Shown: in pieces, positions 8,607 through 16,837 of the stretch
Layout of the letters: each line of letters opens with the position of its first letter
How positions within the stretch are numbered: the first letter of the stretch is position 1
NCBI GenBank assembly: GCA_963721305.1
Contig: CAVRIR010000003.1
Span: forward strand, 62,001 to 126,000
Source: DATAES01 sp963721305
GTDB lineage: Bacteria; Actinomycetota; Acidimicrobiia; Acidimicrobiales; JACDCH01
DNA length: 64,000 bases
Direction: 5' to 3'
The notes under the pieces: model-generated
The model's database searches: none
The model's input: the letters and a program-made list of their open reading frames with translations, nothing else
What the model was told of the DNA's origin: nothing
Program-made: the position numbers and the translations under genes

Positions 8607-9170
8607 ATGACCAACGCAGACCCGACCGACGACTTCGACTTCGCGCGCCTCGACCGAGCCGACGACGGGCAGTGGCGCCTCCACTTCACGCGCGCGCTTC
8701 CGCGCCCTCCCGAGACGGTGTGGCGCGCGCTCACCGAGCCCCAGCATCTGGCGGCGTGGTTCCCCACTGACATCGACGGCGACCGCGCCGCCGGTGCGGG
8801 GCTGCAGTTCGTGTTCCGTGAAGGCGAAGGTCCGACCATGGACGGCGAGATGCTGGCGTTCGATCCGCCCTCGCTGCTCGAGATGCGCTGGGGTGGCGAG
8901 CTCCTGCGCTTCGAGCTCACCGCCGATGGCGACGGCACCGCGTTGGTCTTCACCAACACCTTCGAAGAGCTCGGCAAGGCGGCCCGCGACGCGGCGGGGT
9001 GGCACGCGCGCCTCGACATTCTCGGGTTCGACGTCGACGAACGACCGGCCCCGTGGACGGCGAACGAGCGCTGGGGCCAGGTGCACCCGAGCTATCGCCA
9101 GCGCCTCGGTCCGGACGCGTCGACCATCGGCCCACCGGCCGAGTCGGAGCAGGTCTACGGGGACAGCTGA
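8607..9170 (+). CDS. SRPBCC/AHSA1-type (activator of Hsp90 homologue-like) protein
   Basis: A 187-aa SRPBCC protein of the AHSA1-like subgroup. Diagnostic parts are LHFTRALPRPPETVWRALTE, then HLAAWFPTDIDGD, then MLAFDPPSLLEMRWGGE, and near the end FTNTFEELGKAARDAAGWHA. The TFEEL...GWHA pattern is typical of this subgroup, whose biochemical role is mostly unknown. The ATG at 8607 follows AGAGAGGA (about 8593-8600), a good ribosome-binding site. Its 3' end overlaps the convergent LLM oxidoreductase by 16 bp. Confidence 0.82.
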   Translation: MTNADPTDDFDFARLDRADDGQWRLHFTRALPRPPETVWRALTEPQHLAAWFPTDIDGDRAAGAGLQFVFREGEGPTMDGEMLAFDPPSLLEMRWGGELLRFELTADGDGTALVFTNTFEELGKAARDAAGWHARLDILGFDVDERPAPWTANERWGQVHPSYRQRLGPDASTIGPPAESEQVYGDS

Positions 9171-10192
9171 CCGACGGCGCGGGCCACTTCGCCCCATCGA
9201 TCGAGCGCGTTCGGATCTGACGCGATCGATTCTTCGGCGAGGTACATCACGAGGCGCGACGCGACGCCGCGGTAGCGCTTGTCGAGCGCGGCCGCGAGAT
9301 CGTCCCACGTCGCGACCACGGCGAAGTGGTCGAGCATCTCGTCGGTGATCAGCGCGGCCATGCCCGCGATGTCGCCGGCCTTCAGCCGTTCGTTCAGCCG
9401 GGCCGACGTGCCTTCGAACCCGAGGTCGTCGAACTGGAACGCGTAGTTCTTGGTCGAGCCGTAGAACGCGATCTGGAACCGAGTTCGCTCGACCAGCGCA
9501 GCGCGTTCTTCCGGCGTGTCGCCGGGAATGGCGAACACCGGGATGATGAGCTCGACGTCGTCGGGCGATCGACCGGCACCATCCGCACCCTGCTCGACCG
9601 CGGGCAAGAGCCGGTTCTGCAGGTACGGGAGCGAGTGCAGCGGATGGACGTGGATGCCATCCGCGTTCTCGCCGGCCATGCGACACATCCACGGACCGAC
9701 CGCGGACACGTCGATCTTGACGTCGCCGTAGTCGTGACGGCGCGGTGCCCACGTGGCTGGCAACAACGACAGCTCGTAGTAAGGGCCCGAGTGTGAAAGC
9801 GGTTCGTCGCCGCGAAAGGCGCGGAAGCAGGCTTGCACCGCTCGGACGTAGTCACGCAGCCGCGGACCGGGCGGTTCGAACTCAGCGCTGTAGCGCCGTT
9901 CGACGTGCGCGCGCACCTGGCTGCCGAGGCCGAGCCGGAACCGGCCCGCCGTGTTCTCTGCCAGCTCCCACGCGACTGCAGCCGAGATCATCGGGCTCCG
10001 CGGGAACGCCACGGCGATGCCGGTCATGAACTCGAGCGTCGGCGCCGCGGTCGCGGCCGTCGCGATCGACATCCACGGCGTCTGGGTCTGTTCCGTGAAC
10101 AGCATCCCCGAGAACCCGGCGCGCTCCGCGTCCCGCGCCAGCTTCGCCGTCCGCTCCCATGTCGCCGCGCCGGCCATCACATCGAATCGCAT
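9155..10192 (-). CDS. LLM-class F420-dependent oxidoreductase (TIGR03617-like)
   Basis: A 345-aa luciferase-like TIM barrel. It opens MRFDVMAGAATWERTAKLAR. Further patterns are FTEQTQTPWMSIATAATAA, TGIAVAFPRSPMISAAVAWE, AGRFRLGLGSQVRAHVERR and ISAVGP-like text (DVSAVGPWMCRMAGENADG), all characteristic of actinobacterial F420-linked members of this superfamily. These usually transfer hydride to or from F420; the substrate is unknown. The length is normal. The start ATG at 10192 is 27 bp from the convergently read side of the DUF1697 gene, which is on the same strand upstream. Confidence 0.85.
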   Translation of the reverse strand: MRFDVMAGAATWERTAKLARDAERAGFSGMLFTEQTQTPWMSIATAATAAPTLEFMTGIAVAFPRSPMISAAVAWELAENTAGRFRLGLGSQVRAHVERRYSAEFEPPGPRLRDYVRAVQACFRAFRGDEPLSHSGPYYELSLLPATWAPRRHDYGDVKIDVSAVGPWMCRMAGENADGIHVHPLHSLPYLQNRLLPAVEQGADGAGRSPDDVELIIPVFAIPGDTPEERAALVERTRFQIAFYGSTKNYAFQFDDLGFEGTSARLNERLKAGDIAGMAALITDEMLDHFAVVATWDDLAAALDKRYRGVASRLVMYLAEESIASDPNALDRWGEVARAVGQLSP

Positions 10193-10219
10193 GCCGCCAT
10201 CTTGGTCGCGGGCGGCGCG

Positions 10220-10759
10220 TCAGGGAGAAGCGAGCGCGAGCAGACGGGAGACCGTGTTCCAGTTGCGGGTCGACGCGCGCACGTCGAGAACGCGCTCCCA
10301 GTCCGGCAGCTTCGAGCCTGCGGTGCCGTTCGGCATGCGGGCGTAGATCACACGATCGCCGAACACGTAGTCGTCCGGACGGAACGCTTCGCGGTCGAGG
10401 CTCGCCACCTCCGCCGCAGCCGGCTGCTTCGAGAGGAAGGTCGCGTGGAGCTGCCTCTGCTCGATGCCTCGTCCGAGGTAGGGGTTCGCCGCCACCACTC
10501 GACGTAGCTCCTGGGCCGAACGGACGAGCACGACGACGTCGAGGCCGAGCCGCGAGTCGATCGCCGACGTGATGTCGTGTTCGAGCTTCGTTGCCTTGAC
10601 ACCGGAGGCGACGAACAGGGCGTTGCCGCTCTGCAGGTGCGTGCGCACGTCGTGATACCCGAGTGACTCGAGCAGGCCGCGCAAGTCGCTCATGGCGACA
10701 CGTTTGTGACCGCCGACATTGATGCCGCGGAGCAACGCGATCCAGGTCGTGTCGCTCAT
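10220..10759 (-). CDS. DUF1697 family protein
   Basis: A 179-aa protein with the DUF1697 hallmarks: TWIALLRGINVGGHKRVAMS at the N-terminus, DLRGLLESLGYHDVRTHLQS, GNALFVAS, then FLSKQP, DDYVFGDRVIYARMPNG and a C-terminal STRNWNTVSRLLALA. The family is widespread and of unknown function. ATG 10759 was chosen because the signature starts immediately after it; the frame remains open upstream. It begins 1 nt after the stop of the next minus-strand gene (10761), so the two are likely co-transcribed. Confidence 0.85.
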   Translation of the reverse strand: MSDTTWIALLRGINVGGHKRVAMSDLRGLLESLGYHDVRTHLQSGNALFVASGVKATKLEHDITSAIDSRLGLDVVVLVRSAQELRRVVAANPYLGRGIEQRQLHATFLSKQPAAAEVASLDREAFRPDDYVFGDRVIYARMPNGTAGSKLPDWERVLDVRASTRNWNTVSRLLALASP

Positions 10760-10760
10760 G

Positions 10761-11396
10761 TCAGCGCGGATCATCTCGGTCGAGGTTCCAGTGGCGCGAC
10801 ACGGTCGTGATCCACCCGTCATCGACGGCCGCCGGGATCAGCGCGAACCGCGTGACCGTGTGCTGGCCTCCCTCGTGGTCACCGTAGAGAAGGTCGATCG
10901 TGATGGGGCGCCGTTGCCTGATCGACAGAGCCGCTTCGGCGAAGATCGGGTCGTCGGTGTCGCGGAACGCGCCTTGCCAGAACCCGAGGTCGCCCGACGG
11001 GACATACAGGTCTCGGGTCAGGCGCCTGAACTCGTCGGGCTGGCGCACGGCGTGCTCGCCGATCGCCCGTTCCGGATAGAAGTCCCAGCGGTCGAGCACG
11101 GCGAGCCCGCTGCCGACGTTGCGCAGCGCCATGGCGAGATAGATCACGCCGTCGGTCACCTCGGCGACGGCGCGCCCGCCTGGAACCTTCACCCAATGAT
11201 CGTCCACGAAGCCGATCTTCTCGGTCGGGTCCTCGAACCGCGACGGGACCAGTACCGGCCGGATGCCCGCGAGGAGCGCGCGCTCGGCAACGCGGGCAGA
11301 GCGATTGCCGGAGCGCACCGACGAGAAGGTCGCCGCTGCGAGCACCAGTGTTCCGCCGGCTGTTGCCAGCGCCGAGATCGTCGCCCAATCGGCCAC
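10761..11396 (-). CDS. hypothetical protein with one N-terminal membrane helix
   Basis: A 211-aa protein that I do not recognise by name. The N-terminus, MADWATISALATAGGTLVLAA, gives one predicted membrane helix, followed by a short basic helix and a soluble domain of about 160 residues. That domain contains IRPVLVPSRFEDPTEKIGF and LRNVGSGLAVLDRWDFYPE. The IRPVL...N(V)GSGLA pattern occurs in membrane-anchored bacterial proteins of unknown role. It lies 28 bp from the divergent P450 start, so the two promoters must overlap. Confidence 0.65.
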   Translation of the reverse strand: MADWATISALATAGGTLVLAAATFSSVRSGNRSARVAERALLAGIRPVLVPSRFEDPTEKIGFVDDHWVKVPGGRAVAEVTDGVIYLAMALRNVGSGLAVLDRWDFYPERAIGEHAVRQPDEFRRLTRDLYVPSGDLGFWQGAFRDTDDPIFAEAALSIRQRRPITIDLLYGDHEGGQHTVTRFALIPAAVDDGWITTVSRHWNLDRDDPR

Positions 11397-11424
11397 AGCC
11401 GGATACTACGAGCGGTCCACGCCG

Positions 11425-12645
11425 GTGCTGCTGTGCGAGGATCGCACGATCGCTGCAATCGATCTCACCGCACCGGCCAACGACGCGGACCCGCACCCGC
11501 TCTTCCACGAGTTGCGAGCGCAAGCACCGTTGCACTGGAGCGACAGCCACCGTGCATGGCTCGCCGTGTCGCATCAAGCGGTCAACGACGGATTCCGTGA
11601 TCCGTGGCTCTCGTCGGACCGGATGCCGAGCTTCGAGCGCGCGGCCGAGTCGAGGCCGCCCGAGTTCGCCAAGGTCGTGGAGCTGCTCCGCGGTTGGATG
11701 GTCTTCCGCGACCCGCCGGTGCACGAGCGCCTCCGCGACCCGGTGCGGCGCGCGTTCACACCGATGCAGCTGGCGCGGCTCGAGCCGATGATCGAGGACA
11801 CGGTGGACGACCTTCTCGTCAGGGTCGAGGACGCGAACGGCGGTGACCTGCGGCCGGTCCTCACCGCCCCGCTCCCTGCGCTGGTCATCGCCGACCTGCT
11901 CGGCGTTCCGCGGGCAGACCGGGAGCAGTTCCAGCAATGGTCCGACCAGCTCGCGCAGGTGGTGTTCGCGATCGAGGCGACTCGCACCGGTGCAGAGCCC
12001 GCGATCGCCGCGGCGGAGCAGTTCACGAGCTACTTCGGCGACCTGATCGACCAACGTCGTCGGCGGCCCGGCAATGACCTCGTCACTGCGCTCGTCGAGG
12101 CGAGCGACGCGGGAGGGCCGACGGCACTGGAGCTCGTCGGTGCGTGCACGCTCCTGCTGTTCGCGGGACACGAGACGACCAGCAGCCTGCTCGCGAACGG
12201 CATCAGTGTCCTCCTCGATCACCCTGGTGCGCGCGAGCGCCTCGCGGCGAACCCAGGACTCTGGCCGTCGGCGGTCGACGAGCTGCTGCGCTTCGAAGGT
12301 CCGGCCAAGGTCATGGCCCGAAAAGCGATCGCCGACCGGGAGTGGTTCGGCGCGAACGTCGCCGCCCGGGACACCGTGTATCTCGTGATCATGGCCGCCA
12401 ATCGCGACCCCGCAGTCTTCGCCGAACCGGATTCGTTCGACATCACGCGCGATCCCAATCCGCACTTCGCGTTCGGTTGGGGACTGCACCACTGCCTCGG
12501 CGCAACGCTTGCGCGACTCGAGACGCGCATCGCGCTGCGGCGCCTGTTCGAACGCTTTCCGAAGCTCGCGCTCGATGCGCCGGTGCGCTGGGGCGGCGGG
12601 CTGATCGGCCGCGCGGTGTTGTCGATCACGGTGACGCGGCAATGA
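11425..12645 (+). CDS. cytochrome P450
   Basis: A soluble bacterial P450 of about 406 aa. The I-helix oxygen-activation motif AGHETTSSLLANG, the K-helix ExxR in VDELLRFEG, and the heme loop FGWGLHHCLGATLAR with cysteine ligand at about residue 357 are all present. Early conserved parts include WMVFRDPPVHERLRDPVRRA. Such enzymes perform monooxygenation with ferredoxin partners, none of which is encoded nearby; the substrate is unknown. GTG 11425 is the likely start because the frame further upstream overlaps the divergent gene starting at 11396. It overlaps the following ligase gene by ATGA, so they form an operon. Confidence 0.9.
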   Translation: MLLCEDRTIAAIDLTAPANDADPHPLFHELRAQAPLHWSDSHRAWLAVSHQAVNDGFRDPWLSSDRMPSFERAAESRPPEFAKVVELLRGWMVFRDPPVHERLRDPVRRAFTPMQLARLEPMIEDTVDDLLVRVEDANGGDLRPVLTAPLPALVIADLLGVPRADREQFQQWSDQLAQVVFAIEATRTGAEPAIAAAEQFTSYFGDLIDQRRRRPGNDLVTALVEASDAGGPTALELVGACTLLLFAGHETTSSLLANGISVLLDHPGARERLAANPGLWPSAVDELLRFEGPAKVMARKAIADREWFGANVAARDTVYLVIMAANRDPAVFAEPDSFDITRDPNPHFAFGWGLHHCLGATLARLETRIALRRLFERFPKLALDAPVRWGGGLIGRAVLSITVTRQ

Positions 12646-14609
12646 CACCGCCCGATGTTCCTGAGGTCTTGTGGCAGCCGCCTGCCGACATCCGCATGCG
12701 CGCCAACATCGGCCGGTACCTCGACTGGCTCGCGGCACGCGATGGCCCGCGGTTCGACACCTACGACGAGCTGTGGAGGTGGTCGACCACCGACCTCGAC
12801 CACTTCTGGCGATCGGTGTGGCACTTCGCCGAACTCGAGCCGTCGCCATCCGACACGCCGGCGGTCACCGGACAGATGCCGCACGCCCGTTGGTTCGAAG
12901 GCGCGCACGTCAACTACGCGCAGCACGCGTTGCGACCGGCCCTCGACGGCGTGGCCATCGTGGCGCGTTCGCAGACGTGCGATCCGATCGAGCTCACGTA
13001 CGAACAACTGCGTGACGAGGTGGCGCGAGCCCGCGCCGGATTGCGACGGTTCGGTATCGGACGCGGCGATCGCGTGGCGGCGTACCTACCGAACGGTCCC
13101 GAAGCCGTGGTGGCGATGCTCGCGACCGCGAGCCTGGGCGCGGTGTGGTCGTCGTGCGCGCCGGAGTTCGGCGTCCGTGCGGTCGTCGATCGCTTCGGCC
13201 AGATCGAACCAAAGGTGTTGCTCGCCGTCGACGGCTACCGCTACGGCGATCGGGTGATCGACCGGCGCGACGAGGTGCAGCAGTTGCGCGCGGCGCTCCC
13301 GTCCGTCGGGACGACGGTCGCGGTGCCCTACCTCGATCGTGACGCCGCGCCGCCGCAGGGCGCGACGTCGTGGGCAGAGCTCGTGTCGGAGACCGAGCCG
13401 CTCGAGTTCGAGGCCGTGCCGTTCGAGCATCCGCTCTACGTGCTGTTCTCTTCCGGCACCACCGGACTGCCCAAGCCGATCGTGCACGGGCACGGGGGCA
13501 TCCTCCTCGAGCACGCGAAGTACCTCTCGTTGCACCACGACCTCGATGCCGGCGACCGGTTCTTCTGGTTCACCACGACCGGTTGGATGATGTGGAACCT
13601 GCTCGTGTCGGGGCTCTTGATCGGCTCGACGGTCGTGCTGTTCGACGGTGATCCAGGCCATCCGGACCTCGGCGCGCTGTGGCGGATGGCGGCCGAGGTC
13701 GGCATCACGTCGTTCGGCGCGAGCGCGCCCTTCCTGATGGCGTGCAAGCGTGCCGGGCTGGACCTTCGATCGCTCGGTGATCTCAGCCGGTTGCACACCG
13801 TGGGCTCCACCGGCGCGCCGCTGCCGGCAGACGGCTTCCGGTGGGTGTACGAGCAACTCGGCCGCGACGTCGTGCTGGCGTCGATCAGCGGCGGCACCGA
13901 CGTGTGCACTGCGTTCGTCGGTTCCGTGCCGCTCGAGCCGGTGGTCGCCGGCGAGATCAGTTGCCGGTGTCTCGGTGCGAAGGTCGAAGCGTTCGGGGAA
14001 CAGGGTCGCCCGGTCATCGGCGGGCAGGGTGAGTTGGTGCTGACCGAGCCCATGCCGTCGATGCCCGTGGGTTTCTGGGGTGATGACGACGGCGCGCGCT
14101 ACCGCGCCGCGTACTTCGACTCGTATCCGCATGTGTGGCGTCACGGCGACTGGATCACGATCACAGAGCGCGGCTCGTGCATCATCTCGGGGCGGTCCGA
14201 CGCGACGCTCAACCGTGGCGGCGTGCGCATCGGCACCGCGGAGCTCTACGAGGTGGTCGAATCGTTGCCCGAGGTCGTCGACTGCCTCGTCGTGCACCTC
14301 GAGGACGATGGTGGTGGCCCCGGCAGCCTGCGCCTGTTCGTCCAACTCGCGAGCGGCGTCGCGCTCGACGACGATGTGCGCGCCGCGATCGCGATGCGCC
14401 TACGGACGGATCTCTCGCCGCGCCACGTTCCCGACGAGATCGTCGCGGTGGCGACCATCCCGAGGACGCTCACGGGGAAGCGGCTCGAGGTGCCCGTGAA
14501 GCGCATCCTGCGCGGCGCCGATCCCGACGACGTGGCCAGTCGTGACGCGCTCACGGATCCCACCTCGCTCGACGTGTTCGCCGCGTTCGCTCGCGACCGC
14601 GCGTCGTAG
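12642..14609 (+). CDS. acetoacetyl-CoA synthetase (acetoacetate-CoA ligase)
   Basis: A 655-aa ANL-superfamily ligase. The N-terminal acetyl-CoA-synthetase-type domain (YDELWRWSTTDLDHFW; WFEGAHVNYAQHAL) distinguishes the acetoacetate branch. The ATP loop LFSSGTTGLPKPIVHGHGG is near residue 267, followed by TTTGWMMWN, SISGGTDVC, WRHGDWITI and the hinge GRSDATLNRGGVRIGTAELY. The catalytic lysine lies in RTLTGKRLEVPVKR. It converts acetoacetate, ATP and CoA to acetoacetyl-CoA. The ATG at 12642 overlaps the P450 stop (ATGA). Acetoacetate is an end product of homogentisate breakdown, and the neighbouring convergent gene is a homogentisate dioxygenase, so the two may work in one route. Confidence 0.9.
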   Translation: MTPPDVPEVLWQPPADIRMRANIGRYLDWLAARDGPRFDTYDELWRWSTTDLDHFWRSVWHFAELEPSPSDTPAVTGQMPHARWFEGAHVNYAQHALRPALDGVAIVARSQTCDPIELTYEQLRDEVARARAGLRRFGIGRGDRVAAYLPNGPEAVVAMLATASLGAVWSSCAPEFGVRAVVDRFGQIEPKVLLAVDGYRYGDRVIDRRDEVQQLRAALPSVGTTVAVPYLDRDAAPPQGATSWAELVSETEPLEFEAVPFEHPLYVLFSSGTTGLPKPIVHGHGGILLEHAKYLSLHHDLDAGDRFFWFTTTGWMMWNLLVSGLLIGSTVVLFDGDPGHPDLGALWRMAAEVGITSFGASAPFLMACKRAGLDLRSLGDLSRLHTVGSTGAPLPADGFRWVYEQLGRDVVLASISGGTDVCTAFVGSVPLEPVVAGEISCRCLGAKVEAFGEQGRPVIGGQGELVLTEPMPSMPVGFWGDDDGARYRAAYFDSYPHVWRHGDWITITERGSCIISGRSDATLNRGGVRIGTAELYEVVESLPEVVDCLVVHLEDDGGGPGSLRLFVQLASGVALDDDVRAAIAMRLRTDLSPRHVPDEIVAVATIPRTLTGKRLEVPVKRILRGADPDDVASRDALTDPTSLDVFAAFARDRAS

Positions 14610-14623
14610 CCACCCAGTCGCGG

Positions 14624-15790
14624 TCAGCTCTCCGTCGCCCACGTCCACGGGTACTGCTCGTCCTCGATCGATCTCGCGAGGTCCGATGCACCCAGCGACC
14701 GGAACGTGTCCATCATCACCGCGAGCTCGCCGGTGGTGGTCTGGTCCATCGCGGCTTCGACGCTGCCGGGTTGCGGCCCGTGCACGAATCCGGGCGGGTG
14801 CCACGAGATCGAGCCGATGCCGATGCCGGATCCGGCGCGGCTCATGAAGTCGCCGTCCGCATAGAAGAGAACCTCGTCGGAGTCCACGTTGGCGTGGTGG
14901 TACGGAACCTTCGTCGCCTCCGGATGGAAGTCGTACAAGCGCGGCACGAACGAACAGATCACGAAACCCGGCCCTGCGAACGTCTGGTGCACGGGCGGCG
15001 GTTGATGGATCGCGCCGACGATCGGCTCGAAGTCGTGGATCGACAGCGCGTGCGGATAGAGGCATCCGTCCCAGCCGATGACGTCGAACGGATGATGCGC
15101 CTGCACCATGCGAGTGAGGCCGGTGCGCGTGCGCACGATGACCGGCACGTCGTTGCCATCGACGACCACGGTCTCGGACGGCGCGCGTATGTCGCGCTCG
15201 GAGAACGGCGCGCCTTCGCGAAGCTGGCCGCGGTCGGTCAGATAGCGCTCCGGGAAGCGCACGTGACCGCGCGCCTCGAACGTCAGAAGCTCGACTTGCT
15301 CCGAGCGCAGGATCCACCGGTGCGTCACGCCGGCAGGGACCACGACGTAGTCGCCGCTCTCGACCGCGAGCTCGCCGAAGCTGGTGACCAAGGTGGCACG
15401 CCCGTTGTGCACGTAGGCGAGCTCGTCACCGACGGCGTTGCGGTACAGCTCGCTGTTCGCGTCGGCCGTCACGAACGACAGCACGACGTCGTCGTTGCCG
15501 AGCAGCCGGCGCCGCCCGAGCACCGCATCACCGCCTCGCGGCAGCAGCGGCGTGCGCAGGTGGCTGGGGGCAACCGGTGTCGGCAGCGTGAACGCGGCCT
15601 CCGACTGGTCGTTCATCTCCTCGACGCGCACGATCGCGCTGGGCGAGCGCTGGTGGTACAGCAGGGCCGACTCCTGCGCGAAGCCCTCCTGGCCCATGAG
15701 CTCCTCCGCCAGGTACCCGTCGCCGCCCGGGCGCTTCACCAGTGTGTGACGCTTCCGAGGAACTTCGCCGATCCGGCGGTAGTGCGGCAC
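14624..15790 (-). CDS. hmgA: homogentisate 1,2-dioxygenase
   Basis: A 388-aa cupin dioxygenase that opens homogentisate to maleylacetoacetate in tyrosine/phenylalanine breakdown. It begins MPHYRRIGEVPRKRHTLVK. It contains the cupin stretch SGDYVVVPAGVTHRW, then FDVIGWDGCLYPHALSIHDF, RLYDFHPEATKVPYHHANVD with the iron-ligand region and SDEVLFYADGDF, and HPPGFVHGPQPGS. These match the shorter bacterial homogentisate dioxygenase group. It is convergent with acetoacetyl-CoA synthetase and divergent from a WYL regulator. A perfect inverted repeat lies 46 bp upstream of its ATG. Downstream pathway genes (isomerase, fumarylacetoacetase) are not in the window. Confidence 0.9.
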   Translation of the reverse strand: MPHYRRIGEVPRKRHTLVKRPGGDGYLAEELMGQEGFAQESALLYHQRSPSAIVRVEEMNDQSEAAFTLPTPVAPSHLRTPLLPRGGDAVLGRRRLLGNDDVVLSFVTADANSELYRNAVGDELAYVHNGRATLVTSFGELAVESGDYVVVPAGVTHRWILRSEQVELLTFEARGHVRFPERYLTDRGQLREGAPFSERDIRAPSETVVVDGNDVPVIVRTRTGLTRMVQAHHPFDVIGWDGCLYPHALSIHDFEPIVGAIHQPPPVHQTFAGPGFVICSFVPRLYDFHPEATKVPYHHANVDSDEVLFYADGDFMSRAGSGIGIGSISWHPPGFVHGPQPGSVEAAMDQTTTGELAVMMDTFRSLGASDLARSIEDEQYPWTWATES

Positions 15791-15835
15791 GGGACCAGCC
15801 TGCCGCTCCGAAACGCGGATTGCGCGTTCGCCGTC

Positions 15836-15860
15836 AAACCGGCCAGCCGTTGGCCGGTTT
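15836..15860. promoter_or_regulatory. perfect 10-bp inverted repeat between hmgA and the WYL regulator (probable operator)
   Basis: AAACCGGCCA (15836-15845) and TGGCCGGTTT (15851-15860) are exact reverse complements separated by GCCGT. The site is 46 bp upstream of the homogentisate dioxygenase ATG and 19 bp upstream of the regulator GTG, over the expected -35 region of the latter. A dimeric regulator binding here could control both divergent genes. That the WYL protein is the binder is inference. Confidence 0.7.
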
Positions 15861-15866
15861 CACGGC

Positions 15867-15872
15867 CACAAT
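15867..15872 (+). promoter_or_regulatory. candidate -10 box of the WYL regulator (leaderless start)
   Basis: CACAAT lies 6 nt ahead of the GTG at 15879, and no ribosome-binding site is visible. This geometry fits a leaderless transcript, common in Actinomycetota. The preceding inverted repeat would then overlap the -35 region. Confidence 0.35.
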
Positions 15873-15878
15873 GAGATC

Positions 15879-16823
15879 GTGCGCGCCGACCGGCTGGTGG
15901 CCATCCTGCTCATGCTGCAGGCGCGGGGTCAGGTGACCGCGGCCGAAGTCGCCGACGAGCTCGAGATCTCCGAACGCACGGCCCGGCGCGATCTCGAAGC
16001 GCTCGGCATGGCGGGGCTGCCCATCTACAGCCGTCAGGGCCGCAACGGCGGCTGGCAGCTCGCGGGCGGCGGACGCACGGACCTGAGCGGGCTCAATGCG
16101 GCGGAGGCGCGCGCCCTCTTCTTGGTCGCGGGACCCGCGTCGGCGGCGACGCCGGAGTTGAAGGCGGCACTGCGCAAGCTCGTGCGCGCGCTGCCTGAGT
16201 CATTCCGCGACGCGGCGGAGGCGGCGACGACGTCGGTGCTCGTCGACCCGTTGGGTTGGGATCAGCAGACGCCGCGACGCACACCGGTCCATCTCGACGC
16301 GGTGCAACAGGCCGTCGTGAACGGCGAGCAGATCGTGCTCGGCTACGTCGCCCGTGATCGCAGCGCGACAACACGGGTCGTGCACCCGCTCGGCCTCGCG
16401 GCGAAGGGCGCGGTCTGGTACCTCGTCGGCGACACCGACGCCGGTCTGCGCACGTTCCGCGTCGATCGCATGAGGTCGGTCGAGCCGAACGGCTCACCGG
16501 TGACGCGCCCGGACGGTTTCGACCTGCACGAGGCATGGAAGCTCATCACCGAGGAGGTCGAGAGCCGGCGGACGCCGATCACCGCGCGAGCGTTGGTCGA
16601 AGCCGACACGGTTCCGATGCTGCGCTGGATGTTCGGCACTCGCGTTCGCATCGGTCCCGCCGACGACGATGGGCGCATCGAGGCAGAGCTGCGCGGCCAC
16701 AACCTGCGGTCCCTCGCGAGCGAGCTCGCCGGGCTCGGCCGCGCCGTCGAGATCCTGGATCCGCCGGAGGTTCGCGACCTGCTCGCGACGATCGGCCGCG
16801 AGCTCGCCGAGATCTACGGGTAA
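15879..16823 (+). CDS. HTH-WYL domain transcriptional regulator
   Basis: A 314-aa regulator of the DeoR-like HTH plus WYL type. The N-terminal winged helix contains RADRLVAILLMLQARGQVTA and ELEISERTARRDLEALGMAG, followed by PIYSRQGRNGGWQL. The WYL domain at about 145-215 includes VLGYVARDRSATTRVVHPLG and GAVWYLVGDTDAGLRTFRVD, and a WCX-like C-terminus follows. The family senses small ligands or nucleic acids and represses or activates neighbouring genes. GTG 15879 is the start, directly after the operator-like repeat. Divergent placement suggests control of homogentisate dioxygenase and itself, as inference. Confidence 0.88.
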   Translation: MRADRLVAILLMLQARGQVTAAEVADELEISERTARRDLEALGMAGLPIYSRQGRNGGWQLAGGGRTDLSGLNAAEARALFLVAGPASAATPELKAALRKLVRALPESFRDAAEAATTSVLVDPLGWDQQTPRRTPVHLDAVQQAVVNGEQIVLGYVARDRSATTRVVHPLGLAAKGAVWYLVGDTDAGLRTFRVDRMRSVEPNGSPVTRPDGFDLHEAWKLITEEVESRRTPITARALVEADTVPMLRWMFGTRVRIGPADDDGRIEAELRGHNLRSLASELAGLGRAVEILDPPEVRDLLATIGRELAEIYG

Positions 16824-16837
16824 CGACGCTCCGGAGG

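Noticed and set aside
10879..12849. 656-codon minus-strand open frame across P450 and the hypothetical gene
   Set aside because: It is antisense to a clear P450 and its translation is Arg/Asp-rich with no domain. Such long shadow frames are expected at this GC content. The same applies to the long frames at 3537-4745, 13086-14345, 25980-27311, 29394-31070, 31684-32823, 40169-41971, 41821-43446, 46541-48421 and 49545-50861.
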